The notes under the pieces: generated by a model
What the model saw: only the letters and a program-made list of their open reading frames with translations
Database searches by the model: none
Told to the model about the DNA's origin: nothing
Assembly: GCA_964503125.1 (NCBI GenBank)
Contig: CAZCZE010000001.1
Coordinates: 124,001-188,000 of the forward strand
Origin: FEN-1219 sp964503125
Lineage (GTDB): Bacteria; Pseudomonadota; Gammaproteobacteria; Steroidobacterales; Rariloculaceae
DNA: 64,000 nucleotides
Direction of reading: 5' to 3'
In this document: one piece after another, positions 24,029-33,035 of the stretch
Numbering within the stretch: position 1 is the first letter of the stretch
Layout of the letters: each line of letters opens with the position of its first letter
Made by a program: the position numbers and the translations under genes

Positions 24029-25302
24029 CCCAGCGCCTGCGGCAGCACGAGTGACACCCACGGCACGTAGGTCACGACCGCGAGCATTGCGAGCAGCACG
24101 AGCAGCCACGGCACCGCGGCGCGAATGACGCGGGTCACGGGCAGCTTCGCTATACCTGAGGTCACGAAGAGATTGAGGCCAACGGGCGGCGTGATCATGC
24201 CGATCTCCATGTTGACGGTCATGATGATGCCGAGGTGTACGGGATGGATACCGAGCGCAACGGCGATCGGCAGCATGATCGGCGCGAAGATGAGGATCAC
24301 GGACGTCGCCTCCATGAAGCTGCCGGCGACGAGCAACAGTACGTTGAGCGCGAGCAGAAATCCCCACGGCGGCAAGCCAAGATCGGTAATCCACTGCGAC
24401 ATCGTCTGCGGCACCTGCTCGGTCGTCAGCACGAACGCGAACAGATAGGCGTTGGCGATGATGAACATGAGCATGGCCGTGACCTTGGCGGCCTCGGCGA
24501 TCACGCGCGGCACATCGCGGAGCGTCAGGTCGCGGTAGACGAACACGGCGACCACGAACGCGTAGACGGCCGAGACGGCCGCAGCTTCGGTCGGCGTGAA
24601 CACGCCGCTGTAGATGCCGCCGAGGATGATGACGACGAGCAGCAAGCCCCAGATCGCGTCGCGGCCGCACTTGAGCACCGTGCGCCAGTCGGCGCGCGGC
24701 TGGCGCGGGAAATCGAGCCGGCGCGCGAGCACGGCGACCGCGACCATGAGCATCGCGGTCAACAGGATGCCGGGCACGATGCCCGCTATGAAAAGATCGC
24801 CGACGGAGGTCTCAGTGACCGCGCCGTACACGACCATGACGATCGACGGCGGAATCAAGATGCCGATCGCCCCGGCGTTGCAGATGAGACCGGCCGCGAA
24901 CTCGCGCGTATAGCCCGAGCGCGCCATGCCGGCGATCATGATCGACCCCACGGCCACGACCGTGGCCGGCGACGAGCCCGAGACGGCCGCGAACAGCGCG
25001 CACGCGAGCAACGCGGCCATCGCAAGCCCGCCGCGAAAGTGCCCGACGAGCGCGTTCGCGAACGCGATCATGCGCTGCGCGACGCCGCCCGTCGTCATGA
25101 ACGCGCCGGCCAGGATGAAGAACGGGATCGCGAGCAGCGGATAGACTTGCAGCGCGCTGAAGAACCGCTGCGCGAGCGACACGAGCGACTGCTCCGCGAA
25201 CGTGAGCAGCGTCACGACGCTCGCGAGCCCGAGCGCCACCGCGATCGGCACGCGAATCAGCAGCAACGCGAACAGCGCGCCGAGCAGGAACCACGCCGTC
25301 AT
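24025..25302 (-). CDS. dctM: TRAP transporter large permease (DctM)
   Basis: A 425-residue inner-membrane protein, the usual length for DctM, with about twelve helices. Visible signatures: LLAIPFFILAGAFMTTGGVAQRMI, AAVSGSSPATVVAVGSIMI, ICNAGAIGILIPPSIVMVVYG, GSFMEATSVILIFAPIMLPIA and NMEIGMITPPVGLNLFV. It drives Na+-coupled uptake of an organic acid delivered by the binding protein. ATG at 25302 overlaps the stop of dctQ (ATGA), so the subunits are translated in order dctP, dctQ, dctM. The stop overlaps the DUF3562 gene by four bases. Confidence 0.95.
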   Translation of the reverse strand: MTAWFLLGALFALLLIRVPIAVALGLASVVTLLTFAEQSLVSLAQRFFSALQVYPLLAIPFFILAGAFMTTGGVAQRMIAFANALVGHFRGGLAMAALLACALFAAVSGSSPATVVAVGSIMIAGMARSGYTREFAAGLICNAGAIGILIPPSIVMVVYGAVTETSVGDLFIAGIVPGILLTAMLMVAVAVLARRLDFPRQPRADWRTVLKCGRDAIWGLLLVVIILGGIYSGVFTPTEAAAVSAVYAFVVAVFVYRDLTLRDVPRVIAEAAKVTAMLMFIIANAYLFAFVLTTEQVPQTMSQWITDLGLPPWGFLLALNVLLLVAGSFMEATSVILIFAPIMLPIAVALGIHPVHLGIIMTVNMEIGMITPPVGLNLFVTSGIAKLPVTRVIRAAVPWLLVLLAMLAVVTYVPWVSLVLPQALG

Positions 25303-25808
25303 GGCGCGGCGGCGCCCGCAGCGTCCCGCGTCCGGAACAGTGGCCGCGCAGCCTGCAGCAGCCGGAGCGCGAGCAGCACGAACGCGATCGGCATGATGCC
25401 GGTGAGCAGCCAGCGCGGCAGCGGGATGTCGCGGGCGTCGGTGCCGAGCGCCATTAAACGGTCGACGAACTGGCTGCTGCCGTAGATCATGAGCGCGCAA
25501 TAGGCGAGCCCGCAGCCGAGCGCCGCGATCGCGACGACGCGCGCGGCACGCGGCGGCAGCCGGCTCGTCAAAAGATCGACGGCGATGTGGGCGTTGGTGC
25601 GCACGCCGTAGGACATCCCGACGAGCACGAGCCAGGCGAACGAGTACGTCGTGGCCTCGAGCGACCAGACCATGCTCGTTTGGAACGTGTAGCGGAGCGC
25701 CACCTGCACGAACGTGAGCAGCGTCATGAACGTCAGCGCGACGATCATGAACGCCTCCTCGAGGCGGTCCGCTGCGCGGAGCAGACGCTGCCCGAGCGGT
25801 GACAACAT
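25299..25808 (-). CDS. dctQ: TRAP transporter small permease (DctQ)
   Basis: A 169-residue four-helix membrane protein: FMIVALTFMTLLTFVQVALRY, VWSLEATTYSFAWLVLVGMS, AARVVAIAALGCGLAYCALM and LLTGIMPIAFVLLALRLL. The conserved small-subunit elements F-x-Q-V-x-x-R-Y and E-A-T-T-Y-x-F-x-W-L-V-x-x-G are present. It couples to DctM by stop/start overlap and follows dctP after 12 bases. Confidence 0.93.
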   Translation of the reverse strand: MLSPLGQRLLRAADRLEEAFMIVALTFMTLLTFVQVALRYTFQTSMVWSLEATTYSFAWLVLVGMSYGVRTNAHIAVDLLTSRLPPRAARVVAIAALGCGLAYCALMIYGSSQFVDRLMALGTDARDIPLPRWLLTGIMPIAFVLLALRLLQAARPLFRTRDAAGAAAP

Positions 25809-25820
25809 GCCTGCGGTGAG

Positions 25821-26852
25821 TTACTGCGCCGCCGCCTGCGCGGCGTCGACGAGATCGCGCCCGATGCGGTCGCCGAACTCGTCCCAGACCGGGCGCATCG
25901 CGGCCTGCCACGCCGCTTGCTGCTCGGGCGTCAGCACCGTGATCTGCGAGCGGCCCGAATCGATGATGCGCTGTTTGTCCTCGAGGTTGATGGCTTCGGC
26001 GCGCGCGTTGCCCCACTCCGTGACTTCCGCGAGCGTCGTCTCTAACCCTAAGCGCAAATCGTCGGGCAGCGACTGCCAGAACGCCGCGTTCACGGCGACG
26101 TAGTAGCCGATGTAGCCGTGATTGCTCTCGGTCACGTACGGCTGCACCTCGTAAAACTTCGAAGAGTAGATGTTCGACCAGGTGTTCTCTTGCGCGTCGA
26201 CGGCGCCGGTCTGGAGCGCCTGATAGACCTCGCCGAACGCCATCTTCTGCGGGCTGCCGCCGATCGCTTCGATCTGGGCTTGCGTGATGTCCGACTCCAT
26301 GACGCGGAACTTGAGGCCGCGCGCGTCATTGGGCTCGATGAGCGGGCGCGGCCCCGAGAACTGCTTCATGCCGTTGTGCCAGTACTGGAGCCCCAAGATG
26401 CCGTGCTCCGTGAGCGCGGTGAGCAACGCGCGGCCGTCGGGGCTCTTCTGGAAGCGCTCGACGGCCGCGAGATCCGGGAACAAGAACGGCAGGTCGAATA
26501 CCTGGAGTTTCTGCGTGAGCCGGTCGTAGAGCGCCACCGACGTCGCGATCATCTGCACCTCGCCGAACGCGAGCGCTTCGATCGACTCGGTGTCCTCCAT
26601 GAGCTGCGCCGACGGATAGACCTCGACGCGCACGCGGTTAGGGTATCGCTCCTCGACGAGCTCCTTGAAACGCTGCGCCATCTGCCCCTTCGGCGTGGCG
26701 AGCGCCACGACGTGCGGGAACTTGATGACGTAGAGCGTGGCCTCGTCGGCCACCGGCGCGGCGTCGCTCGCCGGCGCGCCCGAGCCGCCGCAGCCGACGA
26801 TCGTGCTCAACAAGCCCCCGAGCAACGCCGCTCGAACGCGTGCCTGCATCAT
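25821..26852 (-). CDS. dctP: TRAP transporter substrate-binding protein (DctP), lipoprotein form
   Basis: A 343-residue DctP-type binding protein: FPHVVALATPKGQMAQRFKE, FGEVQMIATSVAL, FDLPFLFPD, GLKFRVMESD (the arginine expected to bind a carboxylate) and QENTWSNIYSSKFYEVQPYV. The N-terminus is a lipoprotein signal with lipobox IVGC (Cys 21) followed by GGSG, so the protein is probably membrane-anchored; most TRAP binding proteins are soluble. Closely matches the C4-dicarboxylate-like clade, but the substrate is not proven. First gene of the dctPQM operon, divergent from the 2-oxoacid dehydrogenase operon over a 189-base gap. Confidence 0.93.
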   Translation of the reverse strand: MMQARVRAALLGGLLSTIVGCGGSGAPASDAAPVADEATLYVIKFPHVVALATPKGQMAQRFKELVEERYPNRVRVEVYPSAQLMEDTESIEALAFGEVQMIATSVALYDRLTQKLQVFDLPFLFPDLAAVERFQKSPDGRALLTALTEHGILGLQYWHNGMKQFSGPRPLIEPNDARGLKFRVMESDITQAQIEAIGGSPQKMAFGEVYQALQTGAVDAQENTWSNIYSSKFYEVQPYVTESNHGYIGYYVAVNAAFWQSLPDDLRLGLETTLAEVTEWGNARAEAINLEDKQRIIDSGRSQITVLTPEQQAAWQAAMRPVWDEFGDRIGRDLVDAAQAAAQ

Positions 26853-27041
26853 GCGTGTCGCCCCCGTACGTGCGGTCCTTTAGTTAAGGACAGTCTGGCC
26901 GAGCCGCGGCCATCTTGCTAGGCTAGGCGGCTCCGAATCCAAGGAAAACACTAGGACCGGACGGTTCGGCGGCAGAGCCAAAGGACGGCACGAGACCCGC
27001 CGAACGTAAACGCCCCTCTCATTAAAGAAGGCAACCACGCA

Positions 27042-28073
27042 GTGGATTCACAGACGATGGCTCCCGGCTTTGCCGCCCGGAGCCCGCAGCTCGCGATCAG
27101 CACCGAAACGCGCTTGAAGCTCTACCGCACGATGCTCGAGTGCCGCGTGCTCGAGAAGCGCGCCTACGACCTCTTCATGCAGAACCTCATCAAGGGCACG
27201 AGCCATCTCGCGCTCGGCCAGGAAGCCACGGCGACGGGCTTCGGCCTCGCCATGCGACGCGACGACTACACCTTCTGCACCTATCGCGGCCACAACCACA
27301 CGCTCGTGCGCGGCGTCGGCATGACGGAGATCTTGGCCGAGCTCATGGGCAACTCGGCGGGGCTCATGCGCGGCAAGGGCGGCTCGATGCATCTGACGAG
27401 CGTCGAGCATTACATGATGGGCTCGTATGCGATCATCGGCGCGCACATGACGATCGCCAACGGCGCCGCCTGGTCGGCGCAGTACCGCGGCACCGAGCAG
27501 GTGGCCGTGTGCTTCTTCGGCGATGGCACCACGAATATCGGCGCGTTCCACGAAGCGCTGAACTTCGCCGTGATCTGGAAGCTGCCCGTCGTCTTCGTCT
27601 GCGAGAACAATCTATATATGGAGTACACGTCGATTCACGACGTGACGGCCGTCGAGCACCCCGCGGCCGACCGCGCGAGCGCGTATGGCCTCGAGCCCGT
27701 GCTCATCGACGGCAACGACGTCGACGTCGTCTATCGCACGGCGCAGCGCGCGCTCGACCTCGCGCGCAAAGGCGGCGGCCCGAGCCTCATCGAAGCCGAG
27801 ACCTACCGCCACGGTGGCCATTCGCGCGCCGACCCCGGCAAGTATCGTCCCGACGAGGAAGTCAAAGCCTGGCTCGCGAAGGATCCGCTGCCGCGCTACA
27901 GGGCGCGCCTGCTCGAGATGGGCATTGCTACCGCCGAGATCGAGAAGATCGAAGCGGAGACCAACGCCGAAATCGATCGTGCGACGGAAATCGCGCGCAA
28001 CGCGCCGCCGCCGCCGCTCGAGCTCGCGGACAAGGACGTGTGGGCGAACGGAGGCTCCGCATGGCGCAACTAA
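27042..28073 (+). CDS. 2-oxoacid dehydrogenase E1 component, alpha subunit (pyruvate/acetoin type)
   Basis: A 343-residue thiamine-diphosphate enzyme subunit. The cofactor motif runs from GDGTTNIGAFHEALN to CENN, and the phosphorylation-loop equivalent YRHGGHSRADPGKYR is present. MHLTSVEHYMMGSYAIIGAH and GTSHLALGQEA are typical of PdhA/AcoA enzymes, not of branched-chain E1. GTG start at 27042 with AAGAAGG nine bases upstream; an ATG five codons later lacks one. The stop lies 13 bases inside the E1 beta gene. Substrate could be pyruvate, acetoin or another short 2-oxo acid. Confidence 0.92.
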   Translation: MDSQTMAPGFAARSPQLAISTETRLKLYRTMLECRVLEKRAYDLFMQNLIKGTSHLALGQEATATGFGLAMRRDDYTFCTYRGHNHTLVRGVGMTEILAELMGNSAGLMRGKGGSMHLTSVEHYMMGSYAIIGAHMTIANGAAWSAQYRGTEQVAVCFFGDGTTNIGAFHEALNFAVIWKLPVVFVCENNLYMEYTSIHDVTAVEHPAADRASAYGLEPVLIDGNDVDVVYRTAQRALDLARKGGGPSLIEAETYRHGGHSRADPGKYRPDEEVKAWLAKDPLPRYRARLLEMGIATAEIEKIEAETNAEIDRATEIARNAPPPPLELADKDVWANGGSAWRN

Positions 28074-29038
28074 CCTATCGTGACGCGGTTGCCGCCGGCA
28101 TCGCGCAAGAGATGCGGCGCGACCCGAACGTCGTGCTGCTCGGCGAGGACGTCGCCGCCGCCGGCGGCGTATTCAAGGCGACCGTCGGGCTGCTCGAAGA
28201 GTTCGGGCCGAAGCGCGTCAAGGACACGCCGATCTCGGAGCAAGCGATCGTGGGCGCGGCCATGGGCGCCGCGATGACGGGACTACGCCCCATCGTGGAC
28301 CTCATGTTCTCCGATTTTTTCGCGGTCACCTGGGACATCGTCGCAAACCAGATCGCGAAGACGCGCTACATGACCGACGGTCAGGTCACGATCCCACTCG
28401 TCATCCGCTCCGCGAACGGCGGCGGCTCGCGTTTCGGCGCGCAGCACTCTCAGAGCGTCGAGAACTGGGGCATGATGATTCCCGGTCTCAAGATCGTGGC
28501 GCCGGCGTTCCCCGGCGACGTCAAAGGCATGCTCGCAGCGGCCATCCGCGACGACGATCCCGTGTTGTTCTTCGAGCAGAAGTCGCTCTACGCCGCCAAG
28601 GGCGAAGTGCCCGACGGCGAGCACTTCGTCGAGCTCGGCAAGGCCAACGTCGTGCGCGAAGGCTCCGACGTCACGATCGTCGCGCTTGCGCTCATGGTGG
28701 GGCGCGCGCTCAAGGCGGCCGAGATCTTGAAGGAGGAGCACGGCATCAGCGCCAACGTCGTCGACCTGCGCTCGCTCGTGCCGCTCGACACGCAGACGAT
28801 CTTACGCGAGGTCGCGAAGACCGGCCGGCTCGTCACGGTCGAGGAGAATCCACGGCTGTGCGGCTGGGGCGCCGAAGTCGCCTCGATCGTGGCCGAGGAG
28901 CTGTTCTGGGATCTCGACGGGCCCATCCTGCGCATCACGACGCCGCACGTGCCGCTCGCCGCGGCCAACAATCTCGAAGACGCCCAGCTGCCTTCGCCCG
29001 AGCGCATCGTCGCCGGCGTCCGCCAACTCGTCGACTAG
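28061..29038 (+). CDS. 2-oxoacid dehydrogenase E1 component, beta subunit
   Basis: A 325-residue partner of E1 alpha. Motifs: MAQLTYRDAVAAGIAQEMRR, LLGEDVAAAGGVFKAT, DTPISEQAIVGAAMGAAMTG with the catalytic-site glutamate, QHSQSVENW with the conserved histidine, and the C-terminal transketolase fold EENPRLCGWGAEVAS. GAGG precedes the ATG, which overlaps the alpha-subunit gene by 13 bases, so the two subunits are coupled. It forms an alpha2-beta2 E1 that decarboxylates the 2-oxo acid and acylates the lipoyl group of E2, encoded 18 bases downstream. Confidence 0.94.
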   Translation: MAQLTYRDAVAAGIAQEMRRDPNVVLLGEDVAAAGGVFKATVGLLEEFGPKRVKDTPISEQAIVGAAMGAAMTGLRPIVDLMFSDFFAVTWDIVANQIAKTRYMTDGQVTIPLVIRSANGGGSRFGAQHSQSVENWGMMIPGLKIVAPAFPGDVKGMLAAAIRDDDPVLFFEQKSLYAAKGEVPDGEHFVELGKANVVREGSDVTIVALALMVGRALKAAEILKEEHGISANVVDLRSLVPLDTQTILREVAKTGRLVTVEENPRLCGWGAEVASIVAEELFWDLDGPILRITTPHVPLAAANNLEDAQLPSPERIVAGVRQLVD

Positions 29039-29056
29039 CCTTAGGGTGTGGGCTCG

Positions 29057-30418
29057 ATGAACGTACTGATGCCACAACTCGGCGAGACCGTCACCGAGGG
29101 CACCGTCGCCAATTGGCACAAGCAAGCCGGCGACACGGTCGCCGCGGACGAAATCATCCTCGACATCGAAACCGATAAGGTGTCGATGGAGATCACGGCG
29201 CCGATGGCGGGCGTGCTCACCGAAATCCGCGTGCCGGCCGGCGCTACCGTCGAGGTCGGCACCGTGCTCGCCGTCATCGAGAGCGCGGCAGGCGCCGGCA
29301 CAAGCGCTCCGGCCGCCCAGCCCGCAGCCGCGCCCGCGGCGGCGGCGACCGCAACCGCGGCGAAGCCGCAGCGCGCGCCGAGCGCGGTGGCAACGGCGCC
29401 GGCAGCCGCGCAACGCGGCGCGACCGCCACGGCCGTGGCACGCGACGATCATCAGCGCCTCTCGCCGGCCGTGCGCCGGCTCGCAGCCGAGTACCGCCTC
29501 GACCTCGCCGCCGTCAGCGGCTCGGGCCGTAACGGCCGCATCACGCGGCGCAACGTGCTCGAGTTCATTCGCAAGCAGCAGGACGCGCCCGCGCGGCCCA
29601 CGGCGGCACGCGGCGCCGCTCCGGCCACGGCCGCCGTCGCGCCGCCGCCCGCCCCCGCGCCAGCGGCACGCGCGTCCGTTCCGGCATCCGCCTCTGCCGC
29701 GCCGCCCGCGGGCGCCAAGGCCGTGCCGTTCACGCGCATCCGCAGGCTCACAGCCGAGCACATGGTGCGCTCGAAGGCCACGAGCCCGCACGTGCTCCAG
29801 GCCGTCGAGGTCGATTTCTACCGCGTCGATCAAGTGCGCAAGTCGCTGCGCGACCCGTGGAAGACGAAGCACGGCTACTCGCTGACGTACTTGCCGTTCA
29901 TCGCGAACGCCGTGTGCCGCGCCCTCGAGGACTTTCCGAACCTGAACGCTAGCGTGCACGGCGATTCGCTGATCCTGCACCCGCACGTCAATCTGGGTAT
30001 TGCCGTCGACCTTGGCGCCGAGGGGCTCGTCGCCCCCGTCATCAAAGCGGCCGAGCGGCTCAGCGTCGCGCAGCTCGCGGATGCGATCGCCGAGATCGCG
30101 CAGCGCTCGCGCGCCGGCAAGCTCAAGCCCGACGACTTCGCCGGCGGCACCTACACGCTCTCGAACTCGGGCACGTTCGGCACGCTGATCACGGCGGCGA
30201 TCATCAATCAGCCGCAGGTCGCGATCCTCTCGACCGACGGCGTGCGCAAGAAGCCCGTCGTCGTCGAGACGAGCGAAGGCGACTCGATCGCTATTCGCCC
30301 CGTCGGCGTGCTCGCGCAATCGTTCGACCACCGCGCCGTCGACGGCGCGTACTCGGCCGCGTTCCTCGATCGCGTCCGCAAGATCATCGAAACGAGTCAC
30401 TGGGTCGTAGAAGTCTGA
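29057..30418 (+). CDS. 2-oxoacid dehydrogenase E2, dihydrolipoamide acyltransferase
   Basis: A 453-residue E2 with one lipoyl domain (1-76, lipoylated lysine K41 in IETDKVSME), an Ala/Pro-rich linker, a peripheral-subunit-binding domain (about 132-170, SPAVRRLAAEYRLDL then GRITRRNVLEF), a second Ala/Pro linker and the acyltransferase core (about 220-453) with catalytic HRAVDG in QSFDHRAVDGAY. ATG 29057 chosen; a GTG three codons upstream is less likely. No E3 (lipoamide dehydrogenase) gene is nearby, so E3 must be shared from another locus. Needs lipoate from the LipB pathway, whose gene is at 44.7 kb. Confidence 0.94.
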   Translation: MNVLMPQLGETVTEGTVANWHKQAGDTVAADEIILDIETDKVSMEITAPMAGVLTEIRVPAGATVEVGTVLAVIESAAGAGTSAPAAQPAAAPAAAATATAAKPQRAPSAVATAPAAAQRGATATAVARDDHQRLSPAVRRLAAEYRLDLAAVSGSGRNGRITRRNVLEFIRKQQDAPARPTAARGAAPATAAVAPPPAPAPAARASVPASASAAPPAGAKAVPFTRIRRLTAEHMVRSKATSPHVLQAVEVDFYRVDQVRKSLRDPWKTKHGYSLTYLPFIANAVCRALEDFPNLNASVHGDSLILHPHVNLGIAVDLGAEGLVAPVIKAAERLSVAQLADAIAEIAQRSRAGKLKPDDFAGGTYTLSNSGTFGTLITAAIINQPQVAILSTDGVRKKPVVVETSEGDSIAIRPVGVLAQSFDHRAVDGAYSAAFLDRVRKIIETSHWVVEV

Positions 30419-30428
30419 GGTTCTGACG

Positions 30429-31364
30429 ATGGCGAAACACACGATCGGTTGGGTCGGCGCCGGCGGGCGCATGGGTTTCGCAATGGCGAAGCGCTTGCTC
30501 GACGCGGGCCATGCGATCACGGCATACAACCGCACGCGCAGCAAGGTCGAGCCGCTCGCCGAGCACGGCGCCAAGATCGTCGACAGCCCGCGCGCGCTGC
30601 GCGGGCACGACATCGTGTTCACGACCGTGTCGGCATCGGATGACCTCAAGGCCGTGTGTCTCGGCAAGGACGGCCTGCTCGACAAGAGCGGTGCACCAAA
30701 GCTCATCGTCGACAGCTCGAGCGTTTCGGAGGAGGCCTCGGCCGAAGTGCGCGCTGCCGCAGCCAAGCTCGGCACGGCGATGCTCGCGGCGCCCGTGAGC
30801 GGCAATGCCAAGGTCGTCGCGTCGGGCAAGCTCACGATCGTCGCGTCGGGTCCGAAGGCCTCGTTCGACCTGGCGCAACCCTATCTCGCGGCCATCGGCG
30901 CCGGCGTCACCTACGTCGGCGAGGGTGAGCTCGCGCGCATGGTGAAGATCTGCCACAACCTGTTGCTCGGCACGGTGGCGCAGTCGCTCGCCGAGATCAC
31001 GGTGCTCGCCGAAAAAGGCGGGGTGCCGCGCAGCGCCTTCCTCGAGTTCATCAACAACAGCGTGGTGGGCTCGCCGTTCACGCGCTACAAGACGCCGGCG
31101 TTCGTCGCGCTCGACTGGACGCCGACGTTCACGCCCGTGTTGTTGCGCAAGGATCTCGACCTCGGCCTCAAGGCCGGAAAAGAGCTCGGCGTGCCGCTGC
31201 CCGTCACGCAGCTCACGCGGGACATCGTCAACAAGGCTGTCGAGGCCGGGCACACCGACTGCGATTTCGCAATCCTGCTCGAGCTCGAGGCGAAAGCCGC
31301 GGGGCTCACGCTCAAGCCCGAAAAAGTCGCCGTCGACGACGGGCTGAAGAAGAAATCCGCCTAG
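30429..31364 (+). CDS. NAD(P)-dependent beta-hydroxyacid dehydrogenase (3-hydroxyisobutyrate dehydrogenase family)
   Basis: A 311-residue oxidoreductase. Residues 1-160 form a Rossmann fold with GWVGAGGRMGFAMAKRLL; the substrate loop is VDSSSVSEE, the domain junction APVSGNAKVVASGKLTI, and the catalytic lysine lies in MVKICHNLLLG. Members oxidise 3-hydroxyisobutyrate, tartronate semialdehyde or similar beta-hydroxy acids; the exact substrate is not clear. The dinucleotide motif has an Ala-Gly-Gly version in place of the common GLGxMG. It starts 10 bases after E2 with GAGG upstream, so it belongs to the same operon, and a role in feeding or draining the 2-oxoacid dehydrogenase is likely. Confidence 0.9.
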   Translation: MAKHTIGWVGAGGRMGFAMAKRLLDAGHAITAYNRTRSKVEPLAEHGAKIVDSPRALRGHDIVFTTVSASDDLKAVCLGKDGLLDKSGAPKLIVDSSSVSEEASAEVRAAAAKLGTAMLAAPVSGNAKVVASGKLTIVASGPKASFDLAQPYLAAIGAGVTYVGEGELARMVKICHNLLLGTVAQSLAEITVLAEKGGVPRSAFLEFINNSVVGSPFTRYKTPAFVALDWTPTFTPVLLRKDLDLGLKAGKELGVPLPVTQLTRDIVNKAVEAGHTDCDFAILLELEAKAAGLTLKPEKVAVDDGLKKKSA

Positions 31365-31506
31365 GCCGACCCGCCTCGGCCGAACTGAGTGGTCTTGTGG
31401 CGTGCCCCGAATCGGCGCGCCATAATCGCCCGAGCCGGTATCGATCGCCGCACAACAACGGCGCCGCCTGCCGGCGGCGGCACCGAACGTTCCTAGGGGA
31501 CAGTCA

Positions 31507-32979
31507 ATGAGCACGCACTGGAAAACAGCCATCGCAATGGCCGGCTTGGCGCTGACTGCGTCCGCCGCGTCGGCGCAGAACGCCGCCACGGTCATCGCCA
31601 ACGCTTCGCAGAACATGGGCCTTCAAGGCCTGGACTCGATCACCTATTACGGCGCGGCTGCGAACTACAACTTGGGGCAGAGCAACAACGCCAACTACCC
31701 CTGGCCGCGCGTCAACGTCAACGACTACCGGCGCACGATCGACTTCACGCGCCCCGCGTTGCTCTCGACGGGCCAGACCCTTGCCGCGCCGGTCACGGGC
31801 GGCCCCGCCGCGCTTGCGCCCTTCACGCAAAACATCACGGCCGCCAACGCGCCCTGGGCGCAGCGGCTCGAGATCTGGGTATCGCCGTGGGGATTCTTGA
31901 AGGGCGCACAACAGTTCAACGCCACGGCGCGACGGCGCACGATCGACGGCCGGCAGCTCACCGAGCTGAGCTTCAACGCCCCCGTCAACGCGCCGAGCGG
32001 CCAGCCGTACCGCGTCGTCGGCTACGTCGACCGCGACAACCTCGTCACGCGCGTCGACACTTGGCTCGAGCACCCGATCTACGGGGACCTGCAGATCAGC
32101 ACGGAGTACGGCGACTACCGCGACAACATGGGTCTCAAGTATCCGTCGGCCATCGTGCAGAGGCGCGGCGGCTGGCCCACGTTCGACGCGCAGATCCTGG
32201 GCGCCAATGCCAATCCGTCGAACCTCGCGACGCTACTGACGCCGCCGGCTCCGCCCGGAGGCGGCGCGGGCGGTCCGCCGCCCGGAGGCGCGCCGCCGGC
32301 GCCGCCGGCCGCGGCTTCGGAACGCCTCGCGAACGGCGTCTACCGCATCACGGGCGGCTACGTCGCGCTGGCCGTGGAATTCAACGATCACATCCTGATC
32401 TTCGAGCCGGCAGGGCAAAACGAGGCGCGCGCGTTGGCGATCATCGCCGAAGCCAAGCGCGTGATCCCGGGTAAGCCGATCCGCTATGGCGTGCTGTCGC
32501 ACCATCACTTCGACCACACGAGCGGCATCGGCGCCGTCGTCGCCGAAGGCATCACGATCGTCACGCACGAGGTCAACGAGGCGTTCATCGAGAGCGCGCT
32601 GTCCGGGCCGCGGACTCTTGCAGCCGACGCGATGGCGCGCTCGGGCCGCAGACCCGTGGTCGAGACCGTCGGCGACAAGCGCGTTTTCACGGACGGCACG
32701 CAAACCGTCGAGATCCACAACATCAAAGGTCTGCCGCACGCGGACGGCATGTTGATCGCCTACGTTCCGAGCGCGCGCATCGTGGCGTACGCCGACATGT
32801 TCAATCTCGTGCCCCCCGGGCAACCGCCCGTGCCGAATCCCCCCGTGGTCGGAACGCAGGTGTTCGTCGCCAATCTCGAGCGCCTCGGGCTCGACTGGGA
32901 GAACATCATTTCGGTGCACGCGCCGAATCCCGATCGGCCGATCACGCGTCGCGACATTCTCGCCACGCTCGGCCGCTAG
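31507..32979 (+). CDS. Secreted metallo-beta-lactamase-fold hydrolase
   Basis: A 490-residue protein with a Sec signal peptide (to about ASAQ, residue 23). Residues 24-245 are a beta-rich lipoprotein-localisation-like domain of unknown role, then a Gly/Pro/Ala linker (PPGGGAGGPPPGGAPPAPP), and a metallo-beta-lactamase domain from about 275 to the end with the zinc motif HHHFDH at residues 332-337, a further histidine in VTHEVNEAF and GLPHADG, and YADMFN. The full set of zinc ligands is close to complete. Periplasmic hydrolase; substrate unknown. AGGGGA precedes the ATG. It stands alone after a 142-base gap and ends near a strong hairpin. Confidence 0.88.
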   Translation: MSTHWKTAIAMAGLALTASAASAQNAATVIANASQNMGLQGLDSITYYGAAANYNLGQSNNANYPWPRVNVNDYRRTIDFTRPALLSTGQTLAAPVTGGPAALAPFTQNITAANAPWAQRLEIWVSPWGFLKGAQQFNATARRRTIDGRQLTELSFNAPVNAPSGQPYRVVGYVDRDNLVTRVDTWLEHPIYGDLQISTEYGDYRDNMGLKYPSAIVQRRGGWPTFDAQILGANANPSNLATLLTPPAPPGGGAGGPPPGGAPPAPPAAASERLANGVYRITGGYVALAVEFNDHILIFEPAGQNEARALAIIAEAKRVIPGKPIRYGVLSHHHFDHTSGIGAVVAEGITIVTHEVNEAFIESALSGPRTLAADAMARSGRRPVVETVGDKRVFTDGTQTVEIHNIKGLPHADGMLIAYVPSARIVAYADMFNLVPPGQPPVPNPPVVGTQVFVANLERLGLDWENIISVHAPNPDRPITRRDILATLGR

Positions 32980-33000
32980 GTCGGTCCAGCGGATCGCAGA

Positions 33001-33022
33001 GGCCGGGGCACCCGCCCCGGCC
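33001..33022. terminator. GC hairpin between convergent genes, probable bidirectional terminator
   Basis: GGCCGGGGC, loop ACCC, GCCCCGGCC: a perfect nine-pair stem in the 56-base gap between the stop of the plus-strand metallo-hydrolase gene and the stop of the minus-strand gene at 33036. No T tract follows on either strand. Confidence 0.55.
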
Positions 33023-33035
33023 GCCAGTGGTGTCG

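Noticed and set aside
30585..30602. Palindromic GC stretch inside the beta-hydroxyacid dehydrogenase gene
   Set aside because: Lies in ordinary coding sequence (SPRALRGHD) and is explained by codon choice.
28802..30835. Long antisense open frame (677 codons) opposite E1 beta, E2 and the dehydrogenase
   Set aside because: Spans three well-supported genes on the plus strand; GC-rich DNA suppresses stops.
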